Part shown: positions 21,481-32,370 of the stretch, piece after piece
Numbering within the stretch: the stretch's first letter is position 1
Layout of the letters: the number at the start of each line of letters is the position of its first letter
Assembly (NCBI GenBank): GCA_024638965.1
Contig: JAHEJI010000002.1
Location: forward strand, 1 to 64,000
Origin: Planctomycetaceae bacterium
Lineage (GTDB): Bacteria > Planctomycetota > Planctomycetia > Pirellulales > Pirellulaceae
Reading direction: 5' to 3'
Length of the DNA: 64,000 nt
Position numbers and translations under genes: made by a program
The notes under the pieces: model-generated
Told to the model about the DNA's origin: nothing
The model's database searches: none
Seen by the model: only the letters and a program-made list of their open reading frames with translations

Positions 21481-22299
21481 CTATGCCGTGGGAACATCGC
21501 GACGCGCGAAGGTGATTAATCCGATCGTCCAGCAAACGGCGGCCAACAAGAACAGAACCACCATGTTGAACATGGGCCAATCGCCCGTTCGAACCACATC
21601 GACAGGTCGAAAATAATTTAACAACCCGAGAAACCGAATGGACTTGATTGACTCAATAAACGGTTCGACAAAATTTAATACGACCGAAACTAACAAGATA
21701 GCGACAATCGTTCCAATCGCGACACTTCTCCGATCGAGGAAACAGGCGATCATCGATGCCAGACCACCAATTGTCAAGTTGAGCGTGAAGAAGTTTGAGG
21801 CTGGTGCATAGTACCGTGAGATTTCGACTACTTCGTCGGTTTCAAAGATCTGAATTCCAATCCAAATACCCACCAATGGGCAAACCGAAAACAAAGCGGC
21901 TGCCAACCACCAAACGATGGAAGTGGAAAGATAGACCTGCGGTCGAGTTACAGGAAGAGTAAGCAACAGGTCCGCAGTTCCTCGCTCGATTTCGCCTACC
22001 GTCGTCCGAGTCGTCGTCGCGATGATCACACTCCACGCTAGTGAGAGTACGACCGCGTGCGTGAAACATACGGCCAGGAAAATGCTGATCGAAAATTCTC
22101 CGGAAACGTTGATTCCGAATCCCATTTCCATAATCTTTGTCAGAAACGGAAATTTGGAGAGAAACTGGAGCAGGTCCGTGCCCATATTAAGCATCGCCCA
22201 AACAAACAGGATTTGGAACAGCACAATCCCGATCGCGGCGAAGAGGATCGATATGCGGGAGTCGCGTAAAGTCTTCTTAAAAATTGCCGGGCTGAACAT
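21481..22299 (-). CDS. ABC-2 type transporter permease
   Basis: Polytopic membrane protein following an ABC ATPase gene. Confidence 0.82.
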   Translation of the reverse strand: MFSPAIFKKTLRDSRISILFAAIGIVLFQILFVWAMLNMGTDLLQFLSKFPFLTKIMEMGFGINVSGEFSISIFLAVCFTHAVVLSLAWSVIIATTTRTTVGEIERGTADLLLTLPVTRPQVYLSTSIVWWLAAALFSVCPLVGIWIGIQIFETDEVVEISRYYAPASNFFTLNLTIGGLASMIACFLDRRSVAIGTIVAILLVSVVLNFVEPFIESIKSIRFLGLLNYFRPVDVVRTGDWPMFNMVVLFLLAAVCWTIGLITFARRDVPTA

Positions 22300-23187
22300 T
22301 TATTCAGTTTCTTCTGTGTAGTAAGTGATAAACAAATCGTTTAAATCAGGCCTTTCGATAATTAAGTCTGCGACCGCGAAATCTCGAAGCCACGCCAGCA
22401 GGTCTTCGATGTCACCCGACCAGGTGCCCTTAACTTGCCCGTTGACTTGTTTCAAGATCTGCATTTGTTTTGGAAACGATGATGGTAACGTGGCACGGTT
22501 GGTGAATGAAACTTCAATTCGTTTTAACGCCCGTTCGCGCAGCACTTCGATCTTTTGGTGTTCAACAATTCTGCCGTTGCGAAGGATAATCACCTCGTCA
22601 CAAAGTTCTTCAACTTCGCTTAACGAGTGACTCGAGAAGAGCACTGAACGTCCCTCGTCGACAATTCGTTTCAATTCTACAAAAACGGTTTTTCTGACCA
22701 GAGGATCAAGCCCACTTGTGGGTTCGTCTAAAATCAGCAGCTGCGGTTTGTGCATCAAGGCTTGAATCAAACCCAGCTTTTGACGCATCCCTGTCGAATA
22801 CCGACGAACGATCTTGTCCAGTTCCAGGTCAAATGCGGCGGCGAGACGATCGGTTTCATCATCCGTGTTTTTGCGGCGGGCGGCGGCCATGAAATGGAGC
22901 GTCGCTCGTCCGGTCATGTTCGAATAAAAATAAGCATCGCCAGGCAGATAGCCAATTTCACGGCGTATTTGTTTTCCGTTTTTTGCACAATCGTTGCCAA
23001 ATATCTTTGCGGAACCTGAATTGGCGGACAGCAGGCCCATCAAGATTCGAATCGTCGTCGTTTTTCCGGCACCGTTAGGACCCAAAAAGCCGACGAGCTT
23101 TCCCGAGCCAACCGTTAGATCAACATCGTACAGAACCTGATGGCTACCGTAGGACTTGCAAAGATTTTTGACTTGGATGACGGACAT
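22300..23187 (-). CDS. ABC transporter ATP-binding protein
   Basis: GPNGAGKTTTIRIL, YSTGMRQKLGL, LLILDEPTSGLDP. Confidence 0.93.
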   Translation of the reverse strand: MSVIQVKNLCKSYGSHQVLYDVDLTVGSGKLVGFLGPNGAGKTTTIRILMGLLSANSGSAKIFGNDCAKNGKQIRREIGYLPGDAYFYSNMTGRATLHFMAAARRKNTDDETDRLAAAFDLELDKIVRRYSTGMRQKLGLIQALMHKPQLLILDEPTSGLDPLVRKTVFVELKRIVDEGRSVLFSSHSLSEVEELCDEVIILRNGRIVEHQKIEVLRERALKRIEVSFTNRATLPSSFPKQMQILKQVNGQVKGTWSGDIEDLLAWLRDFAVADLIIERPDLNDLFITYYTEETE

Positions 23188-23403
23188 TGATCCGCAACCG
23201 ATGGCAGGGCCACCGGCTCTTTCTTGTTGAAATGGGCGTATAGATTTTCATCGAAGCTGGATTAATGAGCTTCTCGGCTCAGCAATAGCTTCGCTCTCCC
23301 TTACACAAGGTTTATCGTCGCTGGACACATGAGCGTTCAGTCGCGGCCACCCTGTTTTTCAGCCAGTTATTCGCTGTGCTGATTCGAATATTCCACGAAT
23401 CGG

Positions 23404-23880
23404 CTACAAATATTTCTGGTACGCGGCGACGGCAAGCTCATCAACGCGGTCGTTTTCTGGATGGCCACTGTGTCCGGCAACTCGCGTGTACTTGACGCGA
23501 TGACGCGAGATCTGTTCGTCGAGCTGTTTCCAGAGGTCATCGTTTTTGACAGGAACCAACTTGTTCTTTTCTTTCCGTTTCCAACCGTTCTTTTTCCACT
23601 TAAGCATCCACTCAGTCATCCCCTTGCCGACATAAACGCTGTCGGTAAATAGTTCGACTCGGCACGGTCTTTTCAGCGTCGACAAGCCCTGTACGACTGC
23701 TTCAAGTTCCATGCGGTTATTGGTCGTGTGTTTCGCGGAACCGGATTCTTCGATTTCTTTGCCGGATGGAAGGTGTCTGAGAATAAATGCCCAACCGCCC
23801 GGTCCAGGATTGCCGCTGCAACCGCCGTCCGTGAAAAGATAAATCTCGATTTTGGATTCCGAGTCCTTGGAGTCAGCCAT
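23404..23880 (-). CDS. rnhA: Ribonuclease HI
   Basis: LFTDGGCSGNPGPGGWAFIL, NRMELEAV, VAGHSGHPENDRVDELA; ATG 23880 chosen so as not to overlap the upstream CDS. Confidence 0.93.
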   Translation of the reverse strand: MADSKDSESKIEIYLFTDGGCSGNPGPGGWAFILRHLPSGKEIEESGSAKHTTNNRMELEAVVQGLSTLKRPCRVELFTDSVYVGKGMTEWMLKWKKNGWKRKEKNKLVPVKNDDLWKQLDEQISRHRVKYTRVAGHSGHPENDRVDELAVAAYQKYL

Positions 23881-23887
23881 GAGGCGT

Positions 23888-25891
23888 TTACTGTTGATTG
23901 ATTTGTTGGGTGGAAACCGAAGGTGAGTCCGCGGTGACAGGTGACTTGGAAGGTTGTTCGTCCGCGTTGTCCGAATCGGGCTCGACGTGGATACTGTTGA
24001 TGTCTTCAACCGTAGGTTTGGGTGTTTCGCTGGCCCGAGCAAAGTTCACTCGTTGTTGTTTTGTGATGTCGTCAATCGTTTGCGAAATTTCCGAATTGAT
24101 TCGTGGCGTCTGTTTCAGATTCCATGGTAACGTGACGGTAAACCCACTTCCTTTTCCAACTTCGCTTTCAAGTTCAATTCCGCCCCCGAGCAGGATGCAA
24201 ATCTCTTTGACGATCGAAAGGCCGAGTCCGGTACCTGGCACTTCACGCGTCAACGTGTCACGACCAATCGCGGAAGGCCCCTGACGGAACTTTTCAAAAA
24301 CTATTTCCTGGTCGTTTTCGGCGATGCCAACTCCCGTATCGTCAACTTTGAGAATGAGTTGATCGGTGTCGTTGCGTCCGGCGAAGACATTGATCCGTCC
24401 ACCTTCCGGAGTGAATTTGATGGCGTTGGAAAGCAAGTTCGTCAAAATCTGCCGGATCTTGATTTGATCCTGAAACACAGGCGGCAGATTTTCTTCGATG
24501 TTACGCGCCATTTGAATGCTTTTGCTCTCAGCCAGTGGGCGGACCATGTCGCAAAGTTGATTCACCATCTGGTCAACTTTGAATTCGCTCGGATTGACTT
24601 CCATCTGGCCTGCTTCCAGTTTCGCGAGGTCAAGAATGTCATTGATCAGGTCGAGAAGCAGTCGTCCTGACCTGCGAATATTGGAAGCAAAACGCTGTTG
24701 TTTGTCTTCCAGGCCCTTGGCTCTTTCCAGGATTTCTGAGAACCCGATGATACTGTTGAGCGGCGTCCGAAGTTCGTGGCTCATGTTCGCCAGGAACTCA
24801 CTTTTGACCTGATTCATTTCGTGGAGGTTTAAGTTCAACTGTGCCTGCTCATCGACTTTGCGATCCAGGATTTCGTTGGCGCTGAGCAACGCAAACTGGG
24901 TGTCAATCAGGTGGCGTAGCATCCGATTAAGCGAACGGGCAAGCTCCTCAAATTCATCGCCCGTGTTTAGTTCGGCCCGCACATCCGTGCGGCCATGGCT
25001 GACTTCGTCGGTTACATCGCGCAGATGCCGAAGCGGTTTGACGATTACATATCGAACAATCAACCACATCGCCATCACAGACAGGAACGTGGTCGAAATC
25101 GCGACCGTAATCAAGATCGATCGGTTTCGAATTACCGCACTTTTGGCTTCACCGTAGGGGAGCGTGATTTTAAGAATGTTGATGGGCCGTTTTTGCAGAC
25201 GTTCCATCGCAAGTTCGTTTTGACGCTGTTCATCTTTTTCGGCAGCTACAAGGTTGTCGAATCGAAGGTTCTCGTTTACATCTCCCGATGTTGCCGTATG
25301 ACAGTAGGTACACTTTGATTTGAATATGACGGGGGTGTAGAAAACATAATCTTTGTCAACGTAAATATCTTTAAAGTATTTCTTGGTCAGTTTTGAGACA
25401 TTGTCATCCTGGTCCGATTCTGCGCCGAAGACGAATTTGTCGTCCTGTTGTCGTTGGATCTCGCGGGCTTTGTCGCTCAAATCGGACACGATTTCCAATT
25501 CGCTCGGATCAGTTGGGCGAGTCGGGTTAGTGTGATAGCGTGGCTCGCTTGCACCGACGATCAATGACTCTGCCGTGTATTCAACGGATACGAGATCTTC
25601 CTTCTCCATGTGTTGGAACACGTCATCGACATCAGTAGTATCCTGCTTGTTGATCAAGTGAGTTGTCAACAGAAACGCCGATTTGAGTTGCCGCGCTTTG
25701 TCTTGAGTATTGGTTCGAATCAGGCCTTCGGTAATGCGGTTCACCCAGAGAAAAGAAACCGCAATCAACAGCAGCAGGCAAATGCCAAACAGGAAACGGA
25801 TCTTCCGCTCCAGGCTGGATTCACCAAGCACGCGTTTGATTCCGCGGTACGACATGAGTTTCCTAAAACGGAAAACAAAAGACAAAAGCAT
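23888..25891 (-). CDS. HAMP sensor histidine kinase with CxxCH sensor domain
   Basis: Periplasmic segment with KCTYCHTATSGD, HAMP, HisKA FLANMSHELRTPLNSIIGF, HATPase. Confidence 0.92.
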   Translation of the reverse strand: MLLSFVFRFRKLMSYRGIKRVLGESSLERKIRFLFGICLLLLIAVSFLWVNRITEGLIRTNTQDKARQLKSAFLLTTHLINKQDTTDVDDVFQHMEKEDLVSVEYTAESLIVGASEPRYHTNPTRPTDPSELEIVSDLSDKAREIQRQQDDKFVFGAESDQDDNVSKLTKKYFKDIYVDKDYVFYTPVIFKSKCTYCHTATSGDVNENLRFDNLVAAEKDEQRQNELAMERLQKRPINILKITLPYGEAKSAVIRNRSILITVAISTTFLSVMAMWLIVRYVIVKPLRHLRDVTDEVSHGRTDVRAELNTGDEFEELARSLNRMLRHLIDTQFALLSANEILDRKVDEQAQLNLNLHEMNQVKSEFLANMSHELRTPLNSIIGFSEILERAKGLEDKQQRFASNIRRSGRLLLDLINDILDLAKLEAGQMEVNPSEFKVDQMVNQLCDMVRPLAESKSIQMARNIEENLPPVFQDQIKIRQILTNLLSNAIKFTPEGGRINVFAGRNDTDQLILKVDDTGVGIAENDQEIVFEKFRQGPSAIGRDTLTREVPGTGLGLSIVKEICILLGGGIELESEVGKGSGFTVTLPWNLKQTPRINSEISQTIDDITKQQRVNFARASETPKPTVEDINSIHVEPDSDNADEQPSKSPVTADSPSVSTQQINQQ

Positions 25892-26066
25892 TTGTAGATT
25901 AGTTCATTGTAGAAGCACCCATGTCACGCAACTAGATCAGTTATTTCGTATCGTGTTAATTAAGTAGGCAAGGATCTGGGCCGGACACTCTGTGACCGGC
26001 CATCAATAGGGTCACGGCGGGCCGCCGCCACATGTTTTCGCGGACAATGGCCACTCGATCACACAC

Positions 26067-28373
26067 TTACAACATGTCTTGCGGATCGATATCAACAATC
26101 CATTGAACATCATCATGAGACTTGATCGTTGATTTGGCGTGCGTGACAACGGCTTGCAAGGCGCCCGCTTGAGGGCTTAACAACTGAATATGAAAACGAA
26201 ACTTGCCGCGGAGTTTTTCCACGGGCGCGGGAGCGGGTCCCAAAACATCGACAGGCAACTCCAGCGTTTTCGCAGCCGCAGTCAGAGCGTCGGCGATATG
26301 TTCGCTCATCTGATCCGCTTTCGTGCTTGATTCACCGCGAATGACAATACGCGCCATGAAACCAAAGGGTGGATAATGGTACTCTTTCCGATTTGGCAAT
26401 TCGCCTTTGGCAAATCCGATATAGTCGTGTCGTGTTGCGGCAACGATCGCCGGCGCATCGGGACTGAACGTTTGGACCAGGACTCGCCCTCCCCGTTCGC
26501 CTCGTCCCGAGCGGCCAGCGACTTGTGTGACCAGCCCAAATGTCCTTTCCGTCGCGCGGAAGTCGGGAAAGTGAAGCGCTGAATCTGCATTGATGACGCC
26601 CACGAGCGTAACGTTGGGAAAGTCGAGACCCTTGGCAATCATCTGCGTTCCAAGCAAGATCCTGGTTTTGCCCTCGCGGAAAGCCGTCAGTGCTTTCTCG
26701 TGGCTGCCAGGTTTCTTCATCGTATCGGTGTCCATCCGCGTGATGGGTACGTCGGGGAAGGCAGCTTGAACCTCGCGTTCAAGTTTCTGTGTGCCGACTC
26801 CCCAAAATTTAATCGCCGGACTGCCGCAGTCGCTACAACGATTGGGCTCTGGAATCTGGTGATCGCAGTAATGACAAATCGCCTTGTTACCATCGAGGTG
26901 ATGTGTCATGGGAATCGAACAATCGGGGCAGTGTTCAACGTGTCCACAGGCCGGACACTGAATCCGGGTGGAAAACCCGCGACGATTGAGTAGCAAAATG
27001 ACTTGACCGCCGTCGTTGATCGCCGCGCGAATTTCCTGACGCAGTTTTTGACTGATCGGACCCGTTCGTTTGCGTCCGCCAAAGTCAATTCGCAAATCAA
27101 TCGTGGCAACATCGGGCAGCGGCAAATCGAGCACGCGATTGGGAAGGCTCAGAAGGCGATCAGTCCCCTGCTCGGCCCGAGCCCAGCTTTCCAACGACGG
27201 CGTCGCGGAGCCCAGCACCAGTGGCACCGATTCCTTTTCAGCTCGCCAACGTGCGACATCGCGAGCGTGATAACGAGGCGCTTTGTCCTGCTTGAAAGAG
27301 CCGTCGTGTTCTTCGTCCAATACAATCAGGCCCAAGTGAGGGGTTGGCGCAAAGACGGCGCTGCGAGCACCAATGACCACTTGCACGTTGCCCTCGGAGA
27401 TCTGTTGCCAATGCCAAGCGCGTTGGGCGGCCGTGAGATGACTGTGCAAGACTGCCACTCGATCAAAACGCGCTCGAAATCGTTGACGTGTCTGGGGCGT
27501 CAGGCTGATTTCGGGAACGAGCACAATCGCTTGACGTCCAAACTCAACGACTTTTTGAATGGCGCGAATGTAAACCTCTGTTTTGCCACTGCCGGTAATC
27601 CCGTGCATTAAAAACGATTGATGAGTATTTGATTCCACCATGGCGACGATTTCATTCAACACAAATTGCTGGTCCGCGTTGAGTTCCAGATTCGCCGTTC
27701 GATCTTCGGTTGGAATTTCGTGTGTTCGAGTTTGGATTCGTCTGGTGGAGGCCAGAATAAGTCCCTTGCGGCGAAGGGTCGAAATCGGGGCTTGGGTGCA
27801 GCCAACCGTTTCCGCCAATTCGCGTGGCGTCCAGTCGCCTCCCTGGGCCAGTTGCATCATGACCAACCTTTGTTTTGGTGAGATCTTTAATTCGTCCCGT
27901 AAGAGCCTTTCCATGACACCTTCCGCCAAAGCCAGAAACAGAATCTCCCGAGTGCCCGCGTTGTCGCGAACACCGGGAGGAACAATCGTCTCAATCACAG
28001 TTCCCAGCGGACACAGGTAGTATTCGGATATCCATTTGGCCAATTCAAGTAATCGCCAGCCGATGATGGGTTTCCTGTCCAACACTCGCCTGACCGGCTT
28101 TAATTTTCGCGGGTTGACGGAGGCAGCGTCGGGGTGCCCGGCATTGATAACCGCAACACAATAACCCTTGAGGTGACGATTGCCTCGACCGAGCGGAACC
28201 TCGACACGAACGCCAGCTTGAATTTCTGATTCGAGAGGACTGGGGATTTCATAGTCATAGGGACCATAAGGTGCTTCTGAAAACGCCACCCGCGCAGCCA
28301 CCCAGTCATCCATGTCATCGAGTTGCCACGGTTGAGGCTCCGTATCAAATAGTTGCTGTTGGTCTTGTGACAC
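26067..28373 (-). CDS. priA: Primosomal protein N' (PriA helicase)
   Basis: GITGSGKTEVYI, DEEHDGSFKQ, zinc-binding CPACGHVEHCPDC...CHYCDHQIPEPNRCSDCG. Confidence 0.95.
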   Translation of the reverse strand: MSQDQQQLFDTEPQPWQLDDMDDWVAARVAFSEAPYGPYDYEIPSPLESEIQAGVRVEVPLGRGNRHLKGYCVAVINAGHPDAASVNPRKLKPVRRVLDRKPIIGWRLLELAKWISEYYLCPLGTVIETIVPPGVRDNAGTREILFLALAEGVMERLLRDELKISPKQRLVMMQLAQGGDWTPRELAETVGCTQAPISTLRRKGLILASTRRIQTRTHEIPTEDRTANLELNADQQFVLNEIVAMVESNTHQSFLMHGITGSGKTEVYIRAIQKVVEFGRQAIVLVPEISLTPQTRQRFRARFDRVAVLHSHLTAAQRAWHWQQISEGNVQVVIGARSAVFAPTPHLGLIVLDEEHDGSFKQDKAPRYHARDVARWRAEKESVPLVLGSATPSLESWARAEQGTDRLLSLPNRVLDLPLPDVATIDLRIDFGGRKRTGPISQKLRQEIRAAINDGGQVILLLNRRGFSTRIQCPACGHVEHCPDCSIPMTHHLDGNKAICHYCDHQIPEPNRCSDCGSPAIKFWGVGTQKLEREVQAAFPDVPITRMDTDTMKKPGSHEKALTAFREGKTRILLGTQMIAKGLDFPNVTLVGVINADSALHFPDFRATERTFGLVTQVAGRSGRGERGGRVLVQTFSPDAPAIVAATRHDYIGFAKGELPNRKEYHYPPFGFMARIVIRGESSTKADQMSEHIADALTAAAKTLELPVDVLGPAPAPVEKLRGKFRFHIQLLSPQAGALQAVVTHAKSTIKSHDDVQWIVDIDPQDML

Positions 28374-28648
28374 GATAATTTTTTGGTTTCTTAATCGGAC
28401 GGACCTGTCATCCGTCTTTGCACGACAAACGGTTTACCGATCCGCTCTGCATCGTCAGCCGGAATCATATCACATTCGCTGGACACGTTGGGTCATTCGA
28501 GTCCGTTGTTCGGGAAGGTCGTTGGGTAATCCTGAATGGATCGTTACATTTTGTCGGGGAACGTATATCCTGTGCAAACGCTGGTAGCCCGGCTGGAATT
28601 GTGGTGTAAACTTGCAGCTGAAAAACTTCATCCTATTTGGAAAGTTCC

Positions 28649-29269
28649 ATGCGACTCGGTATTTACGGCGGTTCTTTTGATCCGATTCATTATGGGCATT
28701 TAATATTGGCGGAGAACTGCCGGGAGCAGGCGAATTTAGACCAGATTTGGTTTCTCCCCAGCTCGATCGCTCCCCACAAACGAGACGGCGCGACTTTATC
28801 GGACAGACAAAGAGTTGAGTTGGTCGAGTTGGCAATCAGCGGCCACGACGCATTTATCTGCTCAGACAATGAGTTAAAGCGCGGCGGAATCAGCTATACC
28901 GTTGATACGCTTACTGAAGTTTGCGAACAGCACCCTAATCACGAGCTGTTCTTGTTAATGGGTGCCGATTCCCTCTACCAGTTCGAGACCTGGCGCGAAC
29001 CCGAAAAAATTTGTGCCCTGGCAATTCCATTGGTCGTCAATCGCCCGGGAAACGACAAGGTCAATCTTGACGTGTTTGCCCGTTACGTGGATGAAGAACG
29101 GCTGGCACTGATTCTGGACCATGCAATCAGCAGTCCTTTGATCGAAATCAGTAGCAGCGATATTCGCGCCCGAGTCGCAGCAAGCCAAACCATTCGATAC
29201 TTACTTCCGCGAGCTGTTGAAAAGTATATTGAGGCACAAGAACTTTATCAGGTCGCTGAATCAACCTAG
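28649..29269 (+). CDS. nadD: Nicotinate-nucleotide adenylyltransferase
   Basis: MRLGIYGGSFDPIHYGHL, LMGADSL, ISSSDIRARV. Confidence 0.94.
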   Translation: MRLGIYGGSFDPIHYGHLILAENCREQANLDQIWFLPSSIAPHKRDGATLSDRQRVELVELAISGHDAFICSDNELKRGGISYTVDTLTEVCEQHPNHELFLLMGADSLYQFETWREPEKICALAIPLVVNRPGNDKVNLDVFARYVDEERLALILDHAISSPLIEISSSDIRARVAASQTIRYLLPRAVEKYIEAQELYQVAEST

Positions 29270-29289
29270 GGATAATTTGGAAATTTGGG

Positions 29290-29556
29290 ATGCTCAAATA
29301 TAGAGATTTCGTTCCACGGCAGTTGAAGGCTCCTGGGATTTTTGATCAAGGCGAGCATGAATCGTTTGATGATGCGATCCTGGCCGCCAATGAATGGCTG
29401 GTTACCAATTCGATCAAGGTAATCAGCCTGGAAACCGTCGTGCTACCGAATATCTGGAGTCGCTGGGAAGATGGCTCAGCCGATGCGTCGATTGGTACGG
29501 GTGACTCGCCCAGTCGCTGGCACCAATTTTTACGGTGCTGGTATCAAGACGAATAA
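29290..29556 (+). CDS. Small hypothetical protein
   Basis: 88 aa ORF close downstream of nadD. Confidence 0.55.
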   Translation: MLKYRDFVPRQLKAPGIFDQGEHESFDDAILAANEWLVTNSIKVISLETVVLPNIWSRWEDGSADASIGTGDSPSRWHQFLRCWYQDE

Positions 29557-29559
29557 TAT

Positions 29560-29802
29560 TTACGCGGCGCGGTTATTTTCAGAAGAGAATTCGTAATTCG
29601 CCAACAGCGGATCGTTGCTCAATTGGGATTCCAGTAGATCAAGTCGTTCCGTCACCGACAAAGCCAAGTCGATAAACAACCACTTTGCCCCGCCGAACTG
29701 ACAAATTCCCCCACCGGTTCCACCGAAATAATCGTAACGAACCTTGTAGCCAACTTGTTGGGCTTCCGTGACTAAATGATCAAACTTTTCTACCGTGCTC
29801 AT
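29560..29802 (-). CDS. Small hypothetical protein
   Basis: 80 aa ORF (MSTVEKFDHLVTEAQQVGYKVRYDYFGGTGGGICQFGG...). Confidence 0.6.
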   Translation of the reverse strand: MSTVEKFDHLVTEAQQVGYKVRYDYFGGTGGGICQFGGAKWLFIDLALSVTERLDLLESQLSNDPLLANYEFSSENNRAA

Positions 29803-30074
29803 AATCGACTTCCTTGTCAGAACCGCACAACTTCACGTCCTGTGAATGGCCGCGCAAAAATTGGGTCTGCAATTATAGATTAAATAGATGTGGTTTAGAA
29901 ACCCGGATTGAAATGACGATAAGTGAGCTGAATTACGTTGTTGCAATATCGTTCTCGGTCCGTTTACCACTTAACAGACCAATCAGGCAAATTGGTCCGT
30001 CTAAGGACATGACAACAACGAAGTGCCCCCTGCCAACTAATGAAGGTTTAACGACCTGAAAGGACAAACTGCTA

Positions 30075-30956
30075 GTGACTTCGTGCCAGCACAATCAGTC
30101 ATCCCATCAAACTACCTCATCAGCTGATCCGGGAAAATCTGCCTTAATTGTTGAAGTTGAACGCCTGCGCCATGAAAACCAGGCACTTAAATCTCAACTT
30201 ACGCAGGCACAAAAGTCGTCTGCGATTGGCGAATTGGTGAGCACGACCACGCACGAGTTTAACAACGTGCTAATGATGATTCTCAATTACGCGAAAATTG
30301 GATTGCGAAATCGCGACCAGACAGCGCGCGACAAGGCATTTGAGAAAATCCTCAGCGCCGGACAACGCGCGACAAAGATTACGAATTCGGTACTGGGGAT
30401 GGCTCGAAATCGAAGCGAACATTTTGCGCCAACCAACCTTGAGAACATTGTCGACGAAACGATGGTCTTGCTGGAACGTGAACTTCAAAAATATAGAATC
30501 GGCGTCGAGGTTGACGTCGACGATAATTTGCCCATGGTTTCCGCGATTGGGAACCAGATTCAACAAGTTTTGCTCAACCTCGTAATCAACGCGCGTCAAG
30601 CGATGCCAGATGGTGGGCAATTGGTTATTCGTTTGAAGAAAGACGTCGACGCAAATTCGGTCGATTTGAGCGTGCGAGATTTTGGCTCAGGAATTTCGCA
30701 AGACAAATTGCGAAAGATATTCGAACCCTATTACACGACAAAGGCCGGGCCCGACGAATCAGGCAAAGGAGGAACGGGTTTGGGATTGCATGCATGTTAT
30801 AACATCATTGAAGCGCACGGCGGAAAAATTCGTGTAGAGAGCTCTATTGGCAAAGGCACGTGTTTTACAATAAGAATACCTGTTAACAGGCAGCCACCGG
30901 TAATACCTGCCGCATGTGACGAGTCCAACGCTGTTCGAATTTCAGCGACGGTCTAG
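30075..30956 (+). CDS. Sensor histidine kinase (NtrB-like, soluble)
   Basis: STTTHEFNNVLMMILNYAKIG H-box, NLVINARQAMPDGG, GGTGLGLHACYNIIEAHGG. Confidence 0.88.
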   Translation: MTSCQHNQSSHQTTSSADPGKSALIVEVERLRHENQALKSQLTQAQKSSAIGELVSTTTHEFNNVLMMILNYAKIGLRNRDQTARDKAFEKILSAGQRATKITNSVLGMARNRSEHFAPTNLENIVDETMVLLERELQKYRIGVEVDVDDNLPMVSAIGNQIQQVLLNLVINARQAMPDGGQLVIRLKKDVDANSVDLSVRDFGSGISQDKLRKIFEPYYTTKAGPDESGKGGTGLGLHACYNIIEAHGGKIRVESSIGKGTCFTIRIPVNRQPPVIPAACDESNAVRISATV

Positions 30957-31142
30957 TTGGACAGCGCCACTTTCTATGAGCGGCAAGGCACTAGCCGAAT
31001 GGCAGTTACTTTACGGCGACTCGACACCCTCTCCGGACGGCACGTGAGGGTCCGGGAGAGTGAAACGCAAAGATTCCTTGCGGAATCAACAACCCTCACC
31101 CGACGCTGAGACGTCGAACTCTCCCAAATTTGGGAGAGGTTG
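30957..31142 (+). repeat. Dispersed repeat, copy B
   Basis: ttggacagcgccac...; aligns with the reverse complement of 17951-18169. Confidence 0.8.
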
Positions 31143-31308
31143 GGTCCTAAAGCAAGCGCCTTGCCGCTCACAGCTGCGTGAAACGTCTTTTTTTCCCGTG
31201 CGAGAGGCTGGCATGGCGCACGCAATCTATTTGCTGTCCCCTCACAACCTACCCGGCTGTCGGCTCGCAAGAGACGGTCAAGACCCTTGAGGGTTCTTGT
31301 TTGTTTGA

Positions 31309-32175
31309 TCAAGCACGGGCTTTCGAGTTTCGTTTTGTGGTTTTTTTCTGGCAGTTAGGGCAAAAAAATGTTGCCCGTTGAGCTTGGACCATCCGTTTGA
31401 TTTTAGTCGTCCTGCATGTCGGACAAGTTTGGCCCGCGCGGTCGTAGACCAAATGTTTGTCTTGATAACCTCCCGATCTGTTGAGTGCGTTGCGATAGGT
31501 GCCATCGGAAAGCGTTGAACCTTCGTACTTGATCGCCATCTCAAGAATCTCAACCATCCACTTGAAGATTTTACTCCACTGCGATTTCGACAGACGATCG
31601 CAACGACTGCGAGGATCGACTTTGGCTTGATGCAGGATTTCGGAAGCGTACAGGTTACCCACGCCCGCGATGGTCGACTGATCTAAAAGCGCGACCTTGA
31701 TTTCGCGCTTGGTGCTTGCGAACCGCTGACAAAATTCGTCGAGAGAAACATCCAGGGCATCGGGCCCCAAGGTTCCGCTGTCAAGTTTTGCCTGATATTC
31801 GACGGGTGAGAACAGGGTCACCTTGCCCAGCCCGCGGCGATCCCAAAACATCAACTTCTTGTGGGGGCAGTTTTTGAGTTCCAGACTAAATCGCAGATGC
31901 TCGCACGTTGGTGGGTCATCAATCAAAACAAGTCCTGTCATACGCGGTTCAAAAACCAGGCGATCATCCGACTCCACGCGTACGACGACTCGTTTGCCCA
32001 GTCGTTCAACGGCTTTGATTTTTTGTCCCGCGACTTTTTTGTTCAGGCGATCAATACGAGGTTTTATTTCGATTGGCCGTTTTGCACAGGGCGTCCTTTG
32101 CGCCCGGACAACCGTAGCCCCAACGATCGTCAATATTCCTCGTCGCATCGTTTCGACTTCGGGTAGCTCAGGCAT
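31309..32175 (-). CDS. mutM: Formamidopyrimidine-DNA glycosylase
   Basis: MPELPEVETMRRGI, C-terminal zinc finger CPTCRTTKIKRMVQAQRATFFCPNCQ. Confidence 0.95.
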   Translation of the reverse strand: MPELPEVETMRRGILTIVGATVVRAQRTPCAKRPIEIKPRIDRLNKKVAGQKIKAVERLGKRVVVRVESDDRLVFEPRMTGLVLIDDPPTCEHLRFSLELKNCPHKKLMFWDRRGLGKVTLFSPVEYQAKLDSGTLGPDALDVSLDEFCQRFASTKREIKVALLDQSTIAGVGNLYASEILHQAKVDPRSRCDRLSKSQWSKIFKWMVEILEMAIKYEGSTLSDGTYRNALNRSGGYQDKHLVYDRAGQTCPTCRTTKIKRMVQAQRATFFCPNCQKKTTKRNSKARA

Positions 32176-32370
32176 TTTTGTTTCTTGTCTGTGGCAGTTT
32201 GAATCACAGTAGAAGCTTTACGGGTCGGCTGTTCCGACACAAACCGTCTTTGATGCTGTCGGATAAACATCTTAAAGCAAGACGCGTTTACTTGTCAGGC
32301 GGTTTACGGTCTATTGAAGATTGGTCTTTTGCACGCCTAAAGATGAGACAATTTTTTTTGCCGGTGGGGC

